Counted from the stretch's first letter, positions 7,685 through 15,590 are shown. The stretch: 18,640 nt of DNA from an uncultured Coriobacteriales bacterium (GCA_902464015.1 CABQHM010000063.1:1-18640); one strand, 5' to 3'. The notes: generated by a model not told the origin, from the letters alone. Program-made: numbers and translations.

Positions 7685-9163
7685 ATGGCACAGGCGGGCA
7701 CACGCGGACAGCGCAACTTCTTGGGTGACTTTGAAGCAATGCTCAAGGCACTGAGCTTGGACTACGTGGACTGCGCGCGCTACGAGACCTCCGGCTACGC
7801 CGAGTTTATCGGCAAACTGTATGCCATGAACCCTTCCATGTTCCAAAGCCCCATTTACTGCGATCACACGCTCACGCAGATGGCGCTACACTATCTCTCT
7901 TGGTTCCAAGACCCGGCAATCCGATTCGAGGTGGGACCGAACGCCTCCTGGCACGTGGACCTCGACGCCTGGAAGCTCCAGCGCTACGGCGACGAACTGT
8001 ACGTGATCGCCGCTCCTGCAGAATCCGGCATCAAGCATGGTGAGCGCATCGTCGCCGTCAACGGCTCGACTCCTGCCGACATGCGGCCCGAAGTGGAACG
8101 GCTGCTGCGCACCACCGTCGAACCGGCAGACCCGGAACGCGAGGATTGGTCTGTCGTGCTGGCCTTCGCCAAGCACGCCACTGTCCAGGACGAGAGCGGC
8201 ACGTGCCGTACAGTGAGCCTCGTGCCCGGCGAATCCGCCGTCACCGACCGCATGCGCAAGCTCTACGCCAAGCGTACGGGACAGGAAACGCATGCTGATG
8301 AGGTCCATATCGACGCAGACCCGGAAATGGGCGCTTCTACCGAAGCGGTCCCCGCATGTTCGTTGCGGATTTCCGACGGTGTATGTGTCCTTCGCCTTTC
8401 AGCCCTGGGGAACTCCGAGTTTAGAAAGGAACTTGTCGAGTGCCTGGCCCGCCTCGCCTCCTCCTGTGCCGAGGCCCCACGCCAAGGCGCGATAAAGGGC
8501 CTCGTCATCGATGTGCGTGGCGCGCAGAGCGGTGCACAGGAAGACATTTACCCGCTTGTGAACTGGATCCTTGCTCCTGAAACGACCGCGGAGCCGGCCG
8601 ACCTTTTCGGCAAACCAGGCATCCTGCTCAATTGCTCGCGCCGCAACGTCGCATCCAAGCTCGGCGAACTCGCAACCGTGCGCTCCAAGCTTGATCAAGC
8701 CGGCGATACCGCGGCCCTGGCAGAGCTCGATGCACTCTCAAGCGACCTTGCAGCCAAGCGAGGTGCCGGTCTTGTCGCCGACGAGACGGACTTCTACCCT
8801 GCGGTTACGTTCGCCTCGGCACAATCGGCTGGCGAAGCAGATGAGCACCTGCCGGTAGTAATCCTCGCAGACCGCGACACCTCCGACGCGGCTGAGTGGC
8901 TCGTACGCGCCGCCAAGTCGGCAGGCTACGCCCGCGTCGCGGGCCGTGCCACACGCGGCTCTATCGACAACACCTGTCTGCGCACAGTGAGGCTGGATGA
9001 CGATTTCTCCCTCACATTCCCCACGGCGCGCTACCTGGCAGCCACCGGCCCTCTCGCCACGCTTGGTCGCGGCATCGCTCCCGACGTGCACATTCCCTGG
9101 ACACCGGCCCAGCTCACTCGTGACGTTGAATTTGAGGAGGCTTGCAAGCTGCTTGGAGCATAA
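7685..9163 (+). CDS. S41-family (C-terminal-processing/tricorn-like) peptidase homologue
   Basis: This 492-residue protein resembles S41 serine peptidases. A PDZ-like segment lies at about 115-140 (GIKHGERIVAVNG). It is followed by the S41 core: GLVIDVRGAQSG (272-283), VVILADRDTSDAAEWL (391-406), VAGRATRGS (418-426) and GRGIAPDVHIPW (461-472). ATG 7685 is chosen because GAGGAGGA ends eight bases upstream; an ATG at 7678 is in another frame. There is no signal peptide or membrane segment, so the protein should be cytoplasmic. In related proteins the nucleophilic Ser precedes Ala-Ala/Ser-Glu directly; here that position is Asp401 and the Ser (400) is one residue earlier. The Lys of the Ctp-type dyad is also absent. 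It may be catalytically altered or inactive. It follows the flavoprotein at 5780-7582 in the same direction, but a functional link is only suggested by position. Confidence 0.82.
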   Translation: MAQAGTRGQRNFLGDFEAMLKALSLDYVDCARYETSGYAEFIGKLYAMNPSMFQSPIYCDHTLTQMALHYLSWFQDPAIRFEVGPNASWHVDLDAWKLQRYGDELYVIAAPAESGIKHGERIVAVNGSTPADMRPEVERLLRTTVEPADPEREDWSVVLAFAKHATVQDESGTCRTVSLVPGESAVTDRMRKLYAKRTGQETHADEVHIDADPEMGASTEAVPACSLRISDGVCVLRLSALGNSEFRKELVECLARLASSCAEAPRQGAIKGLVIDVRGAQSGAQEDIYPLVNWILAPETTAEPADLFGKPGILLNCSRRNVASKLGELATVRSKLDQAGDTAALAELDALSSDLAAKRGAGLVADETDFYPAVTFASAQSAGEADEHLPVVILADRDTSDAAEWLVRAAKSAGYARVAGRATRGSIDNTCLRTVRLDDDFSLTFPTARYLAATGPLATLGRGIAPDVHIPWTPAQLTRDVEFEEACKLLGA

Positions 9164-9250
9164 CAGGCAAAGACTGCGCTCGAGAGAACCGCTTGGTGGC
9201 GGCGAGCACACATGCCGGCAGCATGGATTTCAGCGATAATCTCGCCTTGC

Positions 9251-9457
9251 TCCCCTACAGCCTCAGCGCGCCCTTCTTGCAGGCCTTCGCGCACTCGAGG
9301 CACAGGATGCACTCGGTGGCGTTGCGGCGGGAGCGGGAGTCGTCGAGGACGTCAACGTCCATGGGGCAGGCGCGCAGGCAGGCCCCGCAGCCCACACACT
9401 TGTCGTGGTCGCAGGTGACGCGCATGAGGCTGACGTGGGCCGCCGGCTTCATGAGCA
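9251..9457. repeat. About 207-bp duplicated segment, second copy at 3632-3838
   Basis: The 3' end of the 4Fe-4S gene here is repeated at 3632-3838 in the same orientation with about 7 mismatches counted by eye. Similarity begins with CCCCTACAG around the stop codon and ends after GAGCA. The copy boundaries do not carry terminal inverted repeats or an insertion sequence that I can see. Confidence 0.85.
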
Positions 9458-10091
9458 GGCCGACCGGGCAGACGTACTTGCAGAAGGCCCGGTTGTCGCG
9501 CAGCAGCGCGGCAAGCGCGATCCCGACGGCGTAGTAGGCGGCGTTGCCCACGACGAAGGCGACGAACATCGCCCGCTCGTCGAGCAGGCCAAACGCCATG
9601 CCCGCAACAACGAAAACGAGCGAGACGACCAGCACGGCATAGCGGATTCGCCCGAGCTTGGGCCTGCGGCCGGGACTCTTCTTCCAAGGAAGCAGCTCGA
9701 GGAAGGCAGCCGTCCAGCACGCGTACCCGCACCACCCGCGCCCGAAGAGGGCCGGCCCCGCAATCTTGGCGACGAGGTAGTGGATCGTCGCGCCCTCGAA
9801 CACGCCGAGGAACAGGTAGTACCAGAAGCCCTCGATCTGCATGTTCTCGCCTTGCACAAAGCCCAGGTAGACGAGCATGTACATGCCGACCGCGAACATA
9901 ACGAAGCGACGCGCGTGCTTCCAGCCGCGCGTGAAGAGGACGAGGCCCACCCCCAGGCAGGCGCCGATGTAGGAGAAGTTGAAGAGGTAGAACGGGTTGC
10001 CCAGCCCGAGCCACAGCGCGACGGCGACGGCCTCGAACACCGCCCAGATCACGAAGGCGGGCAGGTAGTTGGGCTTCTTGCTCTCGCTCAT
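9255..10091 (-). CDS. NapH-like membrane protein with two 4Fe-4S clusters, probable quinol-side electron carrier
   Basis: The 278-residue product has about six membrane segments between residues 8 and 197. Two Cys pairs lie near the membrane, GWCGYAC (119-125) and CKYVCPVG (204-211), and two C-terminal ferredoxin motifs follow with Cys at 232, 235, 238, 242 and at 261, 264, 267, 271. This matches NapH/CcoG-type polyferredoxin membrane proteins, which pass electrons from quinol toward exported reductases. ATG 10091 is preceded by AAGGAG five bases upstream and starts a polar N-terminus (MSESKKPNY) followed at once by the first membrane segment; longer readings add no recognisable sequence. It converges with the S41 gene and lies downstream of a truncated LuxR gene on the same strand. 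It could supply electrons to the heme-less flavoproteins in this window, which is inference. A remnant of a second copy lies at 3636-3838. Confidence 0.9.
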   Translation of the reverse strand: MSESKKPNYLPAFVIWAVFEAVAVALWLGLGNPFYLFNFSYIGACLGVGLVLFTRGWKHARRFVMFAVGMYMLVYLGFVQGENMQIEGFWYYLFLGVFEGATIHYLVAKIAGPALFGRGWCGYACWTAAFLELLPWKKSPGRRPKLGRIRYAVLVVSLVFVVAGMAFGLLDERAMFVAFVVGNAAYYAVGIALAALLRDNRAFCKYVCPVGLLMKPAAHVSLMRVTCDHDKCVGCGACLRACPMDVDVLDDSRSRRNATECILCLECAKACKKGALRL

Positions 10092-10200
10092 CGGGGCTCC
10101 TTGCGGTTGGCGCGATCGGACGCGCAAAGTGTAGCAGACGCGCGTGCAGGGGCGGTAAAAGAACAGTACCCGTTGCGCACTTCGGACACTGCTCGCCCAC

Positions 10201-10213
10201 CATGTGCCACATG
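10201..10213. promoter_or_regulatory. 13-bp palindrome upstream of the 4Fe-4S gene
   Basis: CATGTGCCACATG is a perfect dyad with one central base, about 110 bases upstream of the 4Fe-4S start. It could be an operator. The rest of 10092-10362 holds no supported gene; a TACACT hexamer on the minus strand near 10131 could be a -10 element but lacks a well-spaced -35. Confidence 0.25.
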
Positions 10214-10362
10214 CTTGAGCGGCCCCGCGGTCAACAGGCCCGGCGCGGACCAGCACGGGGCACACATGCACGGGAAAAACCTCAAAGCCCGCGCCAGAAC
10301 ATGTGGCGAAAGCACTGTTCACCTAGCCAACAAGCCAAGTGCCACCCTCTAGCCCCGAGTTT

Positions 10363-10980
10363 TCAAGTCAATGTCGCCTCCCCCGCCAGGTCTGCCATCG
10401 TCTCCTCAACGACGTCGAGAAGAGCCTGCTGGGACTTGACCCCGAGCTTTTTGTAGATGTGGGAGATGTGGGTCCGCGCCGTGTCGTCCGAGATGCTGAG
10501 CACCTTTTGAATGTAGGCGGACGTCCTGCCGCGCGCCAGCAGGCCGAACACATCCATCTCACGCGCAGTCAGGCCGAAGTCATCCTGCACCTTGGCGCAG
10601 GCCAGGGCGAAGTAATCCCGCTCGGCTGGCGCCGCGACAGGCCCCTCCTGCCGGCGTTCGCGGCTGCGGGCCGCGAGCTGCGCGACGGTGAGCGCCATGA
10701 GGGCGGCCAGGGCGCACACGGTCGTCGCCGTCGCCAGCCAGGGCACCCGCAACGTAGCCAGGGTGAGGACCCCCACGTACCACCCGGCCTTGTAGGCCAA
10801 GAACCCCGCGCACAGCCATACGGACACTCCCAAGCTCCTGACCCCGTGAAGAGGCTCCAGCCAGACAATCGCCAGAATGATGGCGTACGCGACGTCGAAG
10901 AGCAGCACGGGGAGGGATGCTCCAGGCCCGCTGAACAGCGTCGAAAGGTAGACTGCGGCCAACGCCGCGGGAAAGGCGAC
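10363..10980 (-). pseudogene. 5'-truncated membrane LuxR-family regulator gene
   Basis: About 205 residues remain of what is usually a protein of about 500. Several membrane segments (such as LPVLLFDVAYAIILAIVW) are followed by a linker and a complete LuxR helix-turn-helix (LTAREMDVFGLLARG, then DTARTHISHIYKKLGV). Similarity to LuxR proteins stops near 10980, where the opposite strand becomes coding for a flavoprotein C-terminus. The N-terminal membrane half, start codon and promoter are missing. The open frame runs on to 11328, but that upstream part is only the complement of the flavoprotein fragment. It probably once regulated the divergent flavoprotein whose 3' end survives at 10981-11307. 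Confidence 0.85.
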
Positions 10981-11307
10981 GTCGCGGCGGAGTACAACGG
11001 CTACTGCGAGAGCGGCTCCGACGAGCAGTTCTTCAAGGACGACGCCTACCTCAACCCCGTCGCCGAGGGTCCCTTTTACGCCGTGCAGTCCATGCCCGCC
11101 GGGTGGCTGTCGCTCGGCGGCATCAAGACCAACGCCGCCGGCCAGGCCCTCGACGCCCACAACCACGCCGTTACGGGCCTCTATGTCGCCGGCGCCGACG
11201 CGGACCTGTTCACGTCGCCCTACTACCAGATGGCCTCCTGCAACGGCTTCTGCCTCGGCTCCGGCATCGTGACCGGCGAGGCGGCCGCGGCTTACGCGCT
11301 GGCATAG
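10981..11307 (+). pseudogene. 5'-truncated flavoprotein gene, C-terminal about 105 residues
   Basis: The plus strand encodes a typical C-terminus of a fumarate-reductase-like flavoprotein: EYNGYCESGSDEQF, then EGPFYAVQ, then LGGIKTNAAGQALDA and GLYVAGADADLF, ending in GIVTGEAAAAYALA. The FAD-binding N-terminus, signal peptide and most of the substrate domain are absent. Homology begins close to 10981-10990, directly abutting the truncated LuxR gene on the other strand. The fragment cannot bind FAD and has no start signals of its own. Its C-terminal motif (SPYYQMASCNGF) differs from those of the three intact flavoproteins in the window, so it is not a recent copy of any of them. Confidence 0.87.
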
Positions 11308-11533
11308 GACCCGCCGAAAGTCTCTCAAGAAAACGCCCTTGGCGCGCCGTCGACCACCTCTTCGTATGAGACAAAGGCCGACGGCGCATTTCTATGCACC
11401 CACCTCCCCGCCATAGCGACTCGGCCTCGTCCAAGCTATCCTGCTCCTGTGCGATGATCTTGGATAACCCTTTAAACGAGACCCGTCCAGCTCGCTGCCC
11501 ACAGTCGACCCCACACATGGCCTTGAATCTTAC

Positions 11534-12478
11534 TCACCATGCGTGGTCAATATTTACCGGCAGCTGAATTCTTGCCACCTTGTTAGTTGCCTCATGGGGG
11601 TTAAAAGGAACCAGAACGTCGCCCTCGTCAAGCATGTCACCGCGAATGTCGTAGCCGTGCTCTCGAGCATACGAAGCGAGCCTGCATATTGCGCGATACT
11701 CAAGGGAGTCACCATTGGCGTCGGCAACCATATGCTCGCTCGTCGTCAGGTAAAACCCCTCGGGCAACATGACGAAGTTGGAGTACCGGGCAGCATACGC
11801 AGTATCTGCAGGAATATAAAGGCGCGAAAAACGCACCTCGCCACACGCAAGGGCCTCGGCATCGATGCAGATAGACACGTCGTGATAAAGCGCCAACGGA
11901 ATGTTCATTTTAATCATGGCGTCCTTCACCGCATGCATATGCCGATACCAATCGTTCACCTCCACTTGGGTAAGCTTAGGAGAGAACACCTGAGGCTTGA
12001 TGTCGAACACCAGTATGCCACGCCGACCCTGCCATCGCAGTATCACCGACCCAAACTCCGACCTATCCCCCTCGACGATACCGCTGGCGGAAAGCGGCGA
12101 GGGATGATTGAACGCATGGCGAATTGAATCGCTGGCCGATTTGAGCTCTCCCATACGCCGTTCAATAGTCTCGAGCTTATGATGCAGAAAGCGCAACCGA
12201 TCAAGCTCCTTATCCATACCGAGATACGATTTCACCTCAGAGAGGGAGAACCCCATGCTCTGCAAGCGCTGAATGAAATCGAACTCAAGCGACTGCTCGG
12301 CATAGTACTCCCTATATCCTGTCTGTGGATTAATCGCGGCAGGCTCGAGGAGCCCCATCTCGTGGTATAGGCGCAACGTTTTGACGGTGGTGCTGTTGAG
12401 CTGCGCCATTTTGCCTATAGAGAGCGGCCTCGCGCCGCCCGCCGACTCGAGGCCGCCCCGCATATCTGAAGTTGCCAT
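11534..12478 (-). CDS. MerR-family transcriptional regulator with a BmrR/GyrI-like effector domain
   Basis: The 314-residue protein starts with a disordered stretch, then a MerR winged-helix domain at about 19-88 (LSIGKMAQLNSTTVKTLRLY, then GYREYYAEQ), a connecting helix (about 88-120) and a C-terminal domain of about 150 residues. The latter, with its FVMLPEGFYL segment and closing HEATNKVARIQLPV strand, resembles BmrR/GyrI-type small-molecule-binding domains. ATG 12478 is chosen because GGGAGGAGG lies about six bases upstream; a GTG at 12499 overlaps that site and is less likely. It follows the two sulfite-oxidase-like genes in the same direction, 94 bases after the nearer one, and may control them. 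MerR regulators of this type usually activate promoters with over-long spacers when they bind a hydrophobic or cationic ligand. The ligand here is unknown. Confidence 0.9.
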   Translation of the reverse strand: MATSDMRGGLESAGGARPLSIGKMAQLNSTTVKTLRLYHEMGLLEPAAINPQTGYREYYAEQSLEFDFIQRLQSMGFSLSEVKSYLGMDKELDRLRFLHHKLETIERRMGELKSASDSIRHAFNHPSPLSASGIVEGDRSEFGSVILRWQGRRGILVFDIKPQVFSPKLTQVEVNDWYRHMHAVKDAMIKMNIPLALYHDVSICIDAEALACGEVRFSRLYIPADTAYAARYSNFVMLPEGFYLTTSEHMVADANGDSLEYRAICRLASYAREHGYDIRGDMLDEGDVLVPFNPHEATNKVARIQLPVNIDHAW

Positions 12479-12572
12479 AGGCCGTCCTCCTCCCCACACT
12501 CGTCTTGCAAATTGTGCTCACTCGATCAGAGGAGGTCAAGGAGGACGAACGAACTCGTTATCGCATCGCCGC

Positions 12573-13376
12573 CTAGGCACCGGCCCCTGAGACGAACGAA
12601 ACGGAGGGTGTCATGCCTATATCTGCAATATCGGGCCTGTTGGGCTCTTGGTCGCGCGACTCAAACCGAATCTGGGTCACATCGCGGGCGTAATAACTTG
12701 CCGCCGTAGAGCCAAGCCACAGCTGACAGGTACCGCCCATGCTGTTCGCCACAGGTTCACCGTTAAGCTCATAGGCGAGAATCGTAAAATGTTGCTTAAC
12801 ATAAAAAAGAGGCAGCGCCACTTCATAGCCGTCTGCGCTGGTGAACACCACCGTATTGACGCCCTCGGCAACACCTGCACGCTCGACGATCGAAGCGAAC
12901 GAAATGCCCAAAACGTCAGCGTTGGCGCTTGCCCTGCCGTCCACGGGGTTGCCCAAACATGAGCAACCCATGACCAGGCTCGCCGTCCCCTGCACATCCG
13001 ACATTTCAGCCAGGGTAGCAGTAAACGGGTTGGAGACCTCTCCCATCACCTCAACGACCCAATCCTCGTAGCTCGCAGCCTCCCCCGTGGCAACGCCCTC
13101 GTTTCCGCAGAGGACGGTAGATGAACCGGACAGATTCCGCGCAATGACGCCCGTCGGCGTCACCTCGCCTTGAGTAAACGAGAAGCTGCCCTCGACCTTG
13201 TCCCGCTCGACCACGCCAGAACCCGCGGTGGTTTCACTCGCCTCAGTTGCGGTAGAAGTCGAACTCCACGAGTCCCCCGTCTGCGCGTCAGCGACAAGAG
13301 CTGAGGCGTTGCCAGCGAGCAAGGCCACTGCGGCGCCCGCAACTAGGCTTGCGTTTTTTACCATGTAAGTAGTCAT
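12573..13376 (-). CDS. Secreted sulfite-oxidase-like (molybdopterin-binding fold) domain protein
   Basis: This 267-residue protein has a Sec-like signal (residues 1-27, cleavage near NASA) without a twin-arginine motif, then a Ser/Thr-rich linker. One compact domain follows, similar to the sulfite oxidase/YedY molybdopterin fold: VVEVMGEVSNPFTATLAEM (107-125), a Cys pair at 138 and 140 (MGCSCLGNPVDG), VLGISFASIVERAGV (155-169) and GGTCQLWLG (214-222). A Cys near 138-140 is where the molybdenum ligand would be expected. The basic residues that bind the pterin phosphate in YedY are hard to find near the C-terminus. AAGGAG lies upstream of ATG 13376. The gene starts 47 bases after the stop of the triheme fusion (13424-15025), which carries the same type of domain, so the two are probably co-transcribed and may form a complex. 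Cofactor content and substrate are unknown. Confidence 0.8.
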   Translation of the reverse strand: MTTYMVKNASLVAGAAVALLAGNASALVADAQTGDSWSSTSTATEASETTAGSGVVERDKVEGSFSFTQGEVTPTGVIARNLSGSSTVLCGNEGVATGEAASYEDWVVEVMGEVSNPFTATLAEMSDVQGTASLVMGCSCLGNPVDGRASANADVLGISFASIVERAGVAEGVNTVVFTSADGYEVALPLFYVKQHFTILAYELNGEPVANSMGGTCQLWLGSTAASYYARDVTQIRFESRDQEPNRPDIADIGMTPSVSFVSGAGA

Positions 13377-13423
13377 GGAGTCTCTCCTTGAACATGTCCA
13401 TAAAACGATTGCAACAAACAGAC

Positions 13424-15025
13424 CTATTGGACGTTAATCAGGAACTGGGAGTTGCGCGCGCAAACATGGTCCTCGCCATTGCCGTCAATAGACGTGACAC
13501 GCATTTCCACCAGATAGGCGCCCGCCGCGCTGAACGCAGGAACGTCCATTTGCCAATACACCCACTGGTCGATGTCGGCGTTTTCGACGGGGACCTCGAC
13601 CCAGGTCTGGCCATGGTCGAAGCTGAACTCCATCTTGACAACTTGCTCGTCGAAGCCATAGGCATAGCCCTCGAGATGCACGAGTTCCCCTGCGGCAAAA
13701 ATCTGTCCGCTCTGGGCGGAAAGCACACCAATATTGGGGGTACTTATAAGCTCGCCCTCATAGATGCCATAGGGATAGAGGTAGTCGGCATGGAGTGCCT
13801 CGTAGAAGTTGTTCGTAATGTCAGGAGCGTGAGGGGCGTCCTCGGGAGTCGTAAACACGATTTCGCTCAAATACTCGGTTCCCGCCCCCGCCGCTGTTCC
13901 ATGGTCGAACCACAGCGCCAGAGGGTATCCCTGCTCGTCGCTCAGTTCCTCGCCATTAATCTCGAACACCAGCAAGCCATCGGTAGCACGGTAGCTGTCG
14001 ACAGATGTGACGAGCGCGTACCCGTCATATCCATTGGTCTGCATGAGGATGTCGCTCCCATTGACCTCAAGGTAGTCGAGCACCTTGTTGAACGGGATGC
14101 CCGTAACCTCTGCTTGGAAGATGAGCGGGGCACCCGGACCAAGCAAGGTACAGGCCCGCGTCATTGTGCGCTTCTCGGTGCCGAACAAATCTATCATCTC
14201 TTGAATCGTGAGCTCGCAGGGGTTCCCAAGCTCACCCACAAACGAAACCGTGTAGACATCGCGGATGTCGTCTCGATGTTCGACGTAGTCATCCTCAAAA
14301 CCGTTTTCAGCGTGCGCGACTGTAAACATGTTCTCAGTAGATGTTATTTCGTCCTGGGTATAAGTGACTTTCGCCTGAGACTCATCGGCCGCAACGTCAG
14401 TGATGCCCTTGAGGACGTCGTATTTGACTTCGTCCCACAAAACCATCGAGCCATCTTCCTCGATGTAGTGGCACGACAAGCACGAACCGTTCATCGCCTT
14501 GAATGTCTCATTGTTCATATGCCCGTGAATGAAGTCCATAGTGTTGACGCCATAGGCATAGTGGCACGCCAAACAACTGTCCTCGTAGTTCATAGTCGCC
14601 GTGGGGTAACCCGCCAGATAGAACTGATGGGAGCCATCTGCTAGCAAGCCGTTCTCCACCACATCCACCAAATCGTGGCACGAGTTGCAGCCGCGTGCGT
14701 CGGCGTTCAGCACATAGTTATTGTAGTAGGGGAAATCAAGAGAGTACCCAAACCCCCAGCCGAGCAGGCCACCGCTCGACCAAGGCGTCTGCTGAATCTC
14801 GTTGCCGTATTCGTTGGTAAACACCCGAGGAGTATATTGGCCGTATTCCTCAGCATACGGATTTTCGATTCCTTCCGTCTCACCGCCCCAAGCGGCGCCC
14901 TCGGCCAAAGCATCCGCGGTTGGCATAAGCGTAAGCGCCAAACAGGCACCGGCGGCGCACACCAGCATGCCCGCCGCACATGCCAATGAGGGCACGCAAG
15001 ACAATCGCCGCACTTGTATACTCAT
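13424..15025 (-). CDS. Triheme cytochrome c fused to a sulfite-oxidase-like domain
   Basis: The 533-residue product has an N-terminal hydrophobic signal (about 1-42) and three c-type heme motifs: CNSCH (113-117), CLACH (151-155) and CLSCH (182-186). A sulfite-oxidase/YedY-like domain follows at about 255-392 (YTVSFVGELGNPCELTIQEM, then TRACTLLGPGAP with candidate metal ligand Cys292, then EVTGIPFNKVLDYLE). The C-terminal β-domain (445-533, with FSFDHGQTWVEVPV) resembles the Mo-co dimerisation domain of sulfite oxidases. ATG 15025 follows AAAGGGGA; a reading from 15097 lacks such a site. The VRRLSC sequence is at best a poor Tat motif, and c-heme attachment requires Sec export. Electrons could pass between the hemes and the second domain outside the membrane. 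The small homologue at 12573-13376 follows 47 bases downstream. Substrate unknown; the domain reading is firm, cofactor loading is not. Confidence 0.85.
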   Translation of the reverse strand: MSIQVRRLSCVPSLACAAGMLVCAAGACLALTLMPTADALAEGAAWGGETEGIENPYAEEYGQYTPRVFTNEYGNEIQQTPWSSGGLLGWGFGYSLDFPYYNNYVLNADARGCNSCHDLVDVVENGLLADGSHQFYLAGYPTATMNYEDSCLACHYAYGVNTMDFIHGHMNNETFKAMNGSCLSCHYIEEDGSMVLWDEVKYDVLKGITDVAADESQAKVTYTQDEITSTENMFTVAHAENGFEDDYVEHRDDIRDVYTVSFVGELGNPCELTIQEMIDLFGTEKRTMTRACTLLGPGAPLIFQAEVTGIPFNKVLDYLEVNGSDILMQTNGYDGYALVTSVDSYRATDGLLVFEINGEELSDEQGYPLALWFDHGTAAGAGTEYLSEIVFTTPEDAPHAPDITNNFYEALHADYLYPYGIYEGELISTPNIGVLSAQSGQIFAAGELVHLEGYAYGFDEQVVKMEFSFDHGQTWVEVPVENADIDQWVYWQMDVPAFSAAGAYLVEMRVTSIDGNGEDHVCARNSQFLINVQ

Positions 15026-15059
15026 GTGATGTCCCCTTTCAATATATCTAACTGAACTG

Positions 15060-15095
15060 GGCAACGTCTGGGATTCCCGGTTCCCAAATGTTGCC
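15060..15095. promoter_or_regulatory. Nested inverted repeat upstream of the triheme fusion gene
   Basis: GGCAAC (15060-15065) and GTTGCC (15090-15095) flank an inner dyad containing GGGA and TCCC, together spanning 36 bases, 35 to 70 bases upstream of ATG 15025. The position suits an operator or activator site for the triheme/sulfite-oxidase-like operon, perhaps for the MerR regulator encoded at its end. AATATA at 15041-15046 reads TATATT on the minus strand but is too close to the ribosome-binding site to be a confident -10. Confidence 0.35.
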
Positions 15096-15439
15096 AAAAC
15101 GCAATATCATGCTAAATCAGGACCAAAGGGACGAATCAAGGGCAGAATTTTGGCAGTGCTCCGGACATGCAGGAAACGCAGTGGAGATGTTTTGCCAAGG
15201 CGATATTGCGAGCTATAGAGCCATTTCAGGCAATATGAAGCTGGTACACAGAATACAGGTGGAGGAAATCTGAAGCGCCAGGCCGAACGGCATGCGCATG
15301 TTTTGAAACGCGGCGACCCCGCCCTATGGGATGAGTATGAACTGTCGTGCAGGCCACCCCAATAACCCTGCGCCGCCTCGCCGGCACCTCCATAGGAGAA
15401 CGCCCAATCGTCGGTCGAACATGCACGCGGACCGCGCTC
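15096..15439. other. Intergenic stretch with no supported gene
   Basis: This region is less GC-rich than its surroundings up to about 15290. It contains a 7-bp inverted repeat, ATATTGC (15203-15209) and GCAATAT (15230-15236). Short open frames exist on both strands but lack ribosome-binding sites or recognisable domains. Confidence 0.4.
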
Positions 15440-15571
15440 ATGGTCGACTCGACCGTAGCAAAGGGATGCACGTCGGGCAAGGGCTGGCTGTGGTTCATCG
15501 GGCTTTTCCTCACGCCTCTCGCCCTTGGCCTTGCCGTCATCGGCATGCCCGACCGCCGCAACCTCTCCTAA
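15440..15571 (+). CDS. Possible small membrane protein or gene remnant
   Basis: From ATG 15440 a 43-residue frame encodes a short polar segment (MVDSTVAKGCTSGKG), one clear hydrophobic helix (WLWFIGLFLTPLALGLAVIG) and a polar tail (MPDRRNLS). The frame is open further upstream, to a GTG at 15347. I see no good ribosome-binding site for either start, so it may be the 3' end of a decayed gene for a small membrane protein. It converges on the XRE-family gene, whose terminator hairpin lies immediately after this stop. I do not recognise a family. Confidence 0.3.
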   Translation: MVDSTVAKGCTSGKGWLWFIGLFLTPLALGLAVIGMPDRRNLS

Positions 15572-15590
15572 AAGGGCGACAGCGCTGTCG
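15570..15590 (-). terminator. Terminator hairpin after the XRE-family gene
   Basis: CGACAGCGCTGTCG (15577-15590) is a perfect 14-base palindrome. On the minus strand it is followed by CCCTTTT, 44 bases beyond the restored stop of the XRE-family gene. The stem is short and without a real loop in DNA form, so an RNA hairpin would have a 4-base loop and 5-bp stem. Confidence 0.35.

Noticed and set aside
10339..11328. Long open frames on both strands spanning the LuxR/flavoprotein junction as single fusion proteins
   Set aside because: In each, one half is a real gene remnant and the other half is just the antisense of the opposite remnant, so neither is a genuine fusion.
11350..11372. GGCGCGCC next to GTCGAC, looking like engineered restriction sites
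   Set aside because: Both are common by chance in GC-rich DNA and no vector sequence surrounds them.
15088..15273. 61-codon plus-strand frame upstream of the triheme gene
   Set aside because: Starts with TTG inside the inverted repeat, has no ribosome-binding site and no recognisable family.
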